Shown here in pieces: positions 6,432 to 9,538 of a stretch of 9,538 bases of DNA (positions are counted from its first letter, which is position 1; each line of letters begins with the position of its first letter). Where the stretch lies: positions 11,500-21,037 of the forward strand of contig DBRC01000039.1 in assembly GCA_002305505.1 (NCBI GenBank), given 5' to 3'. The notes beneath the pieces are model-generated. The model was not told the origin of the DNA. It made no database searches and saw only the letters and a program-made list of their open reading frames with translations. Position numbers and translations under genes: made by a program. This DNA comes from Prevotella sp. UBA1378. GTDB taxonomy: Bacteria > Bacteroidota > Bacteroidia > Bacteroidales > Bacteroidaceae.

Positions 6432-6849
6432 TTAGGAATTTCCCGTTCCTGCGGACATACGGGAACCGGAAAAAGGCGCTTTCAATCATTCTTCCAGCCT
6501 TGCCGATGGTGTCCGGTCTCATATAGTTGGATACGCGTAGAACGACGCTCCCGGTCGAATCGTTACTGTCCGGCCGGATATTCTCTATTTCCACCATGGC
6601 CTTTTCATCTTGCGCCCTCAATATTTCCAAGTCGGCTTCATGCATATTTGAAGCGGCAAATTGAAGCCACTTCATGCTTTCGTCGGTACAAAAGGCCTTT
6701 GCTTTTGCGAAATCGTAATTAAAGTACGCATCAGCAAAAGCCAATGCGTTGCCTTTCAGCCGGCTATTCTCGTCTTCTGATGCGTTACTGCATCCGTTCA
6801 TCGCCAATAAGGTACAAAGAACCGGCGGCAGGTATCTTATAATCCCCAT
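6385..6849 (-). CDS. Small lipoprotein, possibly NTF2-like/DUF4878-type
   Basis: This predicted lipoprotein has 154 residues. The N-terminus has a signal peptide ending L-A-M-N-G-C, so Cys20 is the likely lipidation site, although Met at -3 is an imperfect lipobox. The residues just after it (S-N-A-S-E-D-E) are acidic and recall the Bacteroides surface-export signal, so display on the cell surface is possible. The rest (A-F-A-D-A-Y-F-N-Y-D-F-A-K-A-K-A-F-C at about 37-54, then strands such as S-V-V-L-R-V-S-N near 100-107 and a final K-F-L-I-R-M-D-G-L) has the helix-then-sheet look of NTF2-like DUF4878 lipoproteins. That family call is tentative. The 3' end overlaps the last 47 bp of tamL. The gene is transcribed away from the WalJ-like gene. 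Confidence 0.78.
   Translation of the reverse strand: MGIIRYLPPVLCTLLAMNGCSNASEDENSRLKGNALAFADAYFNYDFAKAKAFCTDESMKWLQFAASNMHEADLEILRAQDEKAMVEIENIRPDSNDSTGSVVLRVSNYMRPDTIGKAGRMIESAFFRFPYVRRNGKFLIRMDGLPRSEKQSRG
6440..6465. other. Hairpin just past the tamL stop, inside the opposing lipoprotein gene
   Basis: TTCCCGT (6440-6446) pairs perfectly with ACGGGAA (6459-6465) around a 12-nt loop. It begins 8 nt after the tamL stop. Neither strand has a T tract after it, so it is not a classical intrinsic terminator, but it could stabilise or end the tamL message. It lies within the coding region of the lipoprotein gene. Confidence 0.35.
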
Positions 6850-6888
6850 TTATTATATAATTATACTGTATCTGAAATAAAAACTGTG

Positions 6889-6896
6889 CAAAGATA
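6889..6896 (-). promoter_or_regulatory. -7 promoter element of the small lipoprotein gene
   Basis: On the minus strand TATCTTTG (6896-6889) is a perfect TAnnTTTG element, 39 nt before the ATG at 6849. No TTTG is found at the expected -33 spacing, so the promoter may need an activator or tolerate a degenerate upstream box. Confidence 0.55.
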
Positions 6897-6910
6897 CCAA
6901 ATTCATTTGG
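6897..6910. promoter_or_regulatory. Palindrome between two divergent promoters (possible operator)
   Basis: CCAAAT-TC-ATTTGG is a perfect palindrome with 6-bp arms and a 2-nt centre. Its right arm contains the TTTG -33 element of the rightward promoter, and its left arm abuts the -7 element of the leftward promoter. A dimeric regulator here could control both genes. No regulator gene is nearby, so this is inference. Confidence 0.35.
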
Positions 6911-6937
6911 TTATCACATAAATTTTATTTATTTTTG
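6906..6937 (+). promoter_or_regulatory. Promoter of the WalJ-like gene
   Basis: TTTG at 6906-6909, a 20-nt spacer and TATTTTTG at 6930-6937 match the Bacteroides consensus in full. Transcription should start near 6943, which settles the gene start: the in-frame TTG at 6935 lies inside the -7 element and cannot be translated from this promoter, leaving the ATG at 6956. Confidence 0.8.
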
Positions 6938-6955
6938 CAGAAAATAATAATCGGA

Positions 6956-7759
6956 ATGCTTAAATTTATATCCTTTGGGAGCGGAAGTAGCGGCAACTGT
7001 TACTTCTTGTTCACCGAAACGGATGGAATACTAATAGATACAGGAGTAGGAATAAGAATATTAAAGAAATATTTTAGGGATTATGGCCTGGCGATGACCT
7101 CGGTACGCCATGTCCTTATTACGCACGACCACGCAGACCACATAAAGTCTGTAGGACGTTTCTCTCACGAATATAATGTACCTGTTTATACCACCCGCGA
7201 AGTTCATGCCGGCATAAGCCGCAACTATTGTGTACAGCGCAAGATACAGCCGGAACTGATTTGTTATGTCGAGAAAGGGAGTAGTTTCGAACTGGGCGAG
7301 TTCCGTGTTACGCCTTTCAACGTGCCTCACGACAGCAGCGATAATGTGGGTTACCGGATTGAGCATAAGGGGGTTGTGTTTTGTATAATGACTGATGCAG
7401 GAACGGTGACGGACGAGATGAAGCAGCATATTGGCAATGCCAATTATCTTGTGATGGAGGCTAATCACGATGAGGAAATGGTGCTCAATGGGCCATACCC
7501 CCGGTATTTGAAGGAACGGATACTGAGCGACAACGGGCATTTGAGTAATAAAAGTTGCGCAGAGGCCCTTGCCGGGAATATGACAGGAAATCTACGTAAG
7601 GTATGGTTATGCCATTTGAGCGAGGAAAACAATCATCCGGAGTTGGCACGTAAGACGGTAGAGTCGGTTCTTCGCGGTTATGGGATTGTCATCGGCAAGG
7701 ATATTCAAATGGAAATTTTAAAACGTAAGACACCAAGCAATATTAATGAATTAAAATGA
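6956..7759 (+). CDS. WalJ/YycJ-like metallo-beta-lactamase-fold hydrolase
   Basis: This cytoplasmic metallohydrolase has 267 residues from the ATG at 6956. The N-terminus F-I-S-F-G-S-G-S-S-G-N-C at 4-15 is characteristic of the YycJ/WalJ group. Metal-binding motifs are intact: T-H-D-H-A-D-H at 56-62, H125 in V-P-H-D, D147 in T-D-A-G, N-H-D at 170-172 and C-H-L-S at 219-222. D-N-G-H-L-S-N at 192-198 is another family landmark. Members bind two metal ions. In Bacillus-type bacteria the gene sits with walRK, and a 5'-3' exonuclease role in DNA repair has been reported for YycJ. Here there is no two-component system beside it. The stop lies 9 bp before the endonuclease gene, so the two are probably co-transcribed. 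Whether this protein acts on DNA is inferred from family. Confidence 0.9.
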   Translation: MLKFISFGSGSSGNCYFLFTETDGILIDTGVGIRILKKYFRDYGLAMTSVRHVLITHDHADHIKSVGRFSHEYNVPVYTTREVHAGISRNYCVQRKIQPELICYVEKGSSFELGEFRVTPFNVPHDSSDNVGYRIEHKGVVFCIMTDAGTVTDEMKQHIGNANYLVMEANHDEEMVLNGPYPRYLKERILSDNGHLSNKSCAEALAGNMTGNLRKVWLCHLSEENNHPELARKTVESVLRGYGIVIGKDIQMEILKRKTPSNINELK

Positions 7760-7768
7760 TGTAGACTT

Positions 7769-9298
7769 ATGATGTTAAAGAAATGCCAGTTGACACTGCT
7801 GACTTTTGTATGGTCGGCGGTGATTGTTTGGGCCCAAGGCCCCAATAATTCGGGAACTTATTATCAGGCGGCTGACGGAAAGAAAGCCAGTGAGTTGAAG
7901 ACAGCCCTTTTCCAGATTATCAAGGATCCCAGTGTCACAAGCTATGACGGCTTATGGGCTGCATACAAGCAAACGGATCTCCGTGACGACGGGAATATAT
8001 GGGACATGTACTCCAGTATCACCAGCTACAGCCCGGATGGTTCGCATTCTTATTCAAAGGAGGGCGACGGGTTTAACCGTGAACATTCATTCCCGAAGAG
8101 TTGGTTCAGCAATGCCAAGCCAATGTATTCCGACATAGTCCATGTCATCCCGGCAGACGGTTATGTGAACAACCGCCGCAGTAACTATCCGTTTGGTGAA
8201 ACCAAAAATCCCACTTATACTTCAGCAGGGGGATTCAGCAAAGTGGGGCCTTGCTCGTATCCCGGGTATTCAGGGATAGTGTTTGAGCCGAATGATCAAT
8301 ACAAAGGCGATTTTGCCCGTATTTATTTCTATATGGCTACTTGTTATGAAAACAAGATTGCTTCTTGGAACTGCGACATGCTGGCGGGAAACAGCTATCC
8401 GGCCTATAAGGCGTGGGTCATCAACATGTTGCTTGAATGGGCTACGAAAGACCCGGTGAGTGAAAAGGAGATTAACCGTAATAACGCAGCTTACGGCATC
8501 CAGAAAAACCGTAATCCCTATGTTGATTACCCGGGGCTCGAACAGTATATATGGGGAAACAAGAAGGATATTGCCTTCAGTTATGACAATTATGACGGAA
8601 CAATCATCCCCATTCCCGACCCTGGGCCTACACCGGGCGACTCGACGGTGGTGCCGGATTCGGTTATCGTTGGCGTACAGACGTATTGCAAGATAACCAG
8701 TACCGATGATTTGTCCATTGGCAGCGGTTACCTTATTGTCAGTTCATCAAAGGGCGTCGCGATGTCGGCTTCGGATACAGACATCCGCAGTTATGCAAAT
8801 GTTACGGATACGGATGGTCTTATTCTGACGGAAGTAAACTCTCCCGGTAAGCCATACCAGCTAATACTGGGAGGCTCGGTTGATGGATACACCCTCTATG
8901 ACATGACAGAGAAGAAATACCTCTCGCTCACAGCCAACAAGAACAAACTCTATGTCAGTGAGACGGCTTCTACAGATAATGAAAAATGGAAGATCACAAT
9001 AGAAAATGGCAACGCAAGGATTGCCAGCAATGCATATCCGGACCGTACAATCCAGTATAATGCCAGCAGTCCGCGGTTCGTAACATATACAAGCAATCAG
9101 ACGGCCGTTCAATTATATAAGAATGTAACACCTGTCCCGACAATGATTGGTTACACAAAGCCTGAGGGTGCACAGAAAGTCGATGTATACCGTATTGACG
9201 GGGTCAAGGTGCGTGGCAGTGTGCTGCAAGGGAATGCGTTAAGCGGGTTGCCACATGGATTGTATATCATCAATAAGAAGAAGTATGTGATAGAATAG
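7769..9298 (+). CDS. Secreted endonuclease I family nuclease with C-terminal Por-like domain
   Basis: This 509-residue exported multidomain nuclease has a signal peptide covering about residues 1-22, with cleavage likely after V-W-A. The endonuclease I domain (about 28-265) is of the His-Me-finger type. R-E-H-S-F-P at 104-109 carries the probable general-base His106. It is followed by D-I-V-H-V-I-P at 122-128, V-N-N-R-R-S-N-Y-P-F-G at 133-143 (metal-binding Asn), F-E-P-N-D-Q-Y-K-G-D at 172-181 and the closing N-P-Y-V-D-Y-P near 249-255. A Pro-rich linker (281-290) leads to a beta-rich module (about 305-452) that I cannot name. The last 40 residues (V-Y-R-I-D-G-V-K-V to K-K-K-Y-V-I-E) resemble type A T9SS sorting domains. 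It should cut extracellular DNA non-specifically. It starts M-M, and either Met could be used. Spacing suggests a shared transcript with the WalJ-like gene. Confidence 0.92.
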   Translation: MMLKKCQLTLLTFVWSAVIVWAQGPNNSGTYYQAADGKKASELKTALFQIIKDPSVTSYDGLWAAYKQTDLRDDGNIWDMYSSITSYSPDGSHSYSKEGDGFNREHSFPKSWFSNAKPMYSDIVHVIPADGYVNNRRSNYPFGETKNPTYTSAGGFSKVGPCSYPGYSGIVFEPNDQYKGDFARIYFYMATCYENKIASWNCDMLAGNSYPAYKAWVINMLLEWATKDPVSEKEINRNNAAYGIQKNRNPYVDYPGLEQYIWGNKKDIAFSYDNYDGTIIPIPDPGPTPGDSTVVPDSVIVGVQTYCKITSTDDLSIGSGYLIVSSSKGVAMSASDTDIRSYANVTDTDGLILTEVNSPGKPYQLILGGSVDGYTLYDMTEKKYLSLTANKNKLYVSETASTDNEKWKITIENGNARIASNAYPDRTIQYNASSPRFVTYTSNQTAVQLYKNVTPVPTMIGYTKPEGAQKVDVYRIDGVKVRGSVLQGNALSGLPHGLYIINKKKYVIE

Positions 9299-9538
9299 TT
9301 GCAGATACGGTGATTTAAAATACAGGCAGATGCACATCCTGGTTTCTGGACGTGTCATCTGCCTGTTGTTTATGCTTGGGCACTATTTTTCATTGATATA
9401 TAATCATCACAGATGGAAAGGGGCGGCATGCATTGAAGGCGCGGGGACATCACGTTCATCCGGCCGGCGATGCCCTCTTTTTGCGCTGCTGTGGCAGTGT
9501 CGTTGCAAGGCAAGGGATTTACCCCCGTTTTGATTTTT
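9299..9538. other. 3' flank without a convincing gene
   Basis: After the endonuclease stop come about 24 bases, a strong hairpin, an AT-rich stretch (about 9366-9415) and a more GC-rich block (about 9416-9538) cut by the window edge. A 67-codon frame (9330-9533) begins inside the hairpin, has no promoter or ribosome-binding signal and shows no recognisable domain, so I do not call it. The final 30 bases weakly resemble, in reverse orientation, part of the unexplained region near 1030-1065. Confidence 0.5.
9323..9365 (+). terminator. Strong hairpin after the endonuclease gene, likely terminator
   Basis: CAGGCAGATG (9323-9332) pairs perfectly with CATCTGCCTG (9356-9365). CAC/GTG (9333-9335 with 9352-9354) extends it past a single bulged T, giving about 13 bp. 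It is followed by TTGTTTA, a weak T-rich tail. It begins 24 nt after the stop codon and probably ends the WalJ-nuclease transcript. Confidence 0.6.

Noticed and set aside
6935..6955. TTG start giving a seven-residue N-terminal extension of the WalJ-like protein
   Set aside because: The TTG is part of the -7 promoter element TATTTTTG, so it would not be in the mRNA, and the extension is not part of the family's usual N-terminus.
7061..7540. 159-codon minus-strand frame antisense to the WalJ-like gene
   Set aside because: The plus strand encodes intact metal-binding motifs over the same bases; the antisense product has no recognisable features.
9330..9533. 67-codon plus-strand frame after the endonuclease gene
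   Set aside because: The start codon lies inside the terminator-like hairpin, no promoter element is near, and the product looks like random Arg/Cys-rich sequence.

Overview
This window looks like chromosomal core sequence from a Bacteroidales bacterium (Bacteroides or a close relative). The strongest clue is the promoters. Several gene starts are preceded by the Bacteroidetes pattern TTTG, then 19-22 nt, then TAnnTTTG, and Shine-Dalgarno sequences are weak or absent. The proteins fit as well: a TamL-type lipoprotein Omp85, a DUF2490 outer-membrane barrel, and a secreted endonuclease I with a Por-like C-terminal domain. I see no transposase, integrase, phage gene or CRISPR array.

Layout. Bases 1-32 are the 3' end of a tRNA cut by the window edge, followed by a U-tailed terminator. 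Gene 1 (167-853) is an unrecognised protein with degenerate WG-like repeats and its own promoter. Bases 854-1163 hold no convincing gene but contain hairpins and a long imperfect inverted repeat. Bases 1164-3400 form a tight three-gene operon: a VTC-domain (polyphosphate-polymerase-like) protein, a DUF4956 membrane protein and a DUF2490 outer-membrane barrel. It converges on a SpoU/TrmH-family RNA methyltransferase (minus, 3412-4146). That gene is divergent from a large tamL-like gene (4218-6431). The tamL 3' end overlaps, tail to tail, a small lipoprotein gene on the minus strand (6385-6849). The lipoprotein gene is in turn divergent from a WalJ/YycJ-like metallo-beta-lactamase-fold gene (6956-7759), which probably shares a transcript with a secreted endonuclease I gene (7769-9298). 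The last 240 bases hold a strong hairpin and a block with no convincing gene.

How the genes relate. Most are envelope or housekeeping genes, not one pathway. The exception is the VTC/DUF4956/DUF2490 trio. Its spacing (22 bp, then a 14-bp overlap) suggests a single unit spanning cytoplasm, inner membrane and outer membrane. It is the best candidate for a poorly described system: the catalytic and membrane parts that eukaryotic VTC proteins join in one chain are here on separate proteins, with an outer-membrane partner added. Its activity cannot be read from sequence alone.

Two start codons need care. For the methyltransferase and the WalJ-like gene, the longest open frame begins at a TTG that lies inside the -7 promoter element, so the downstream ATG was chosen in both cases.
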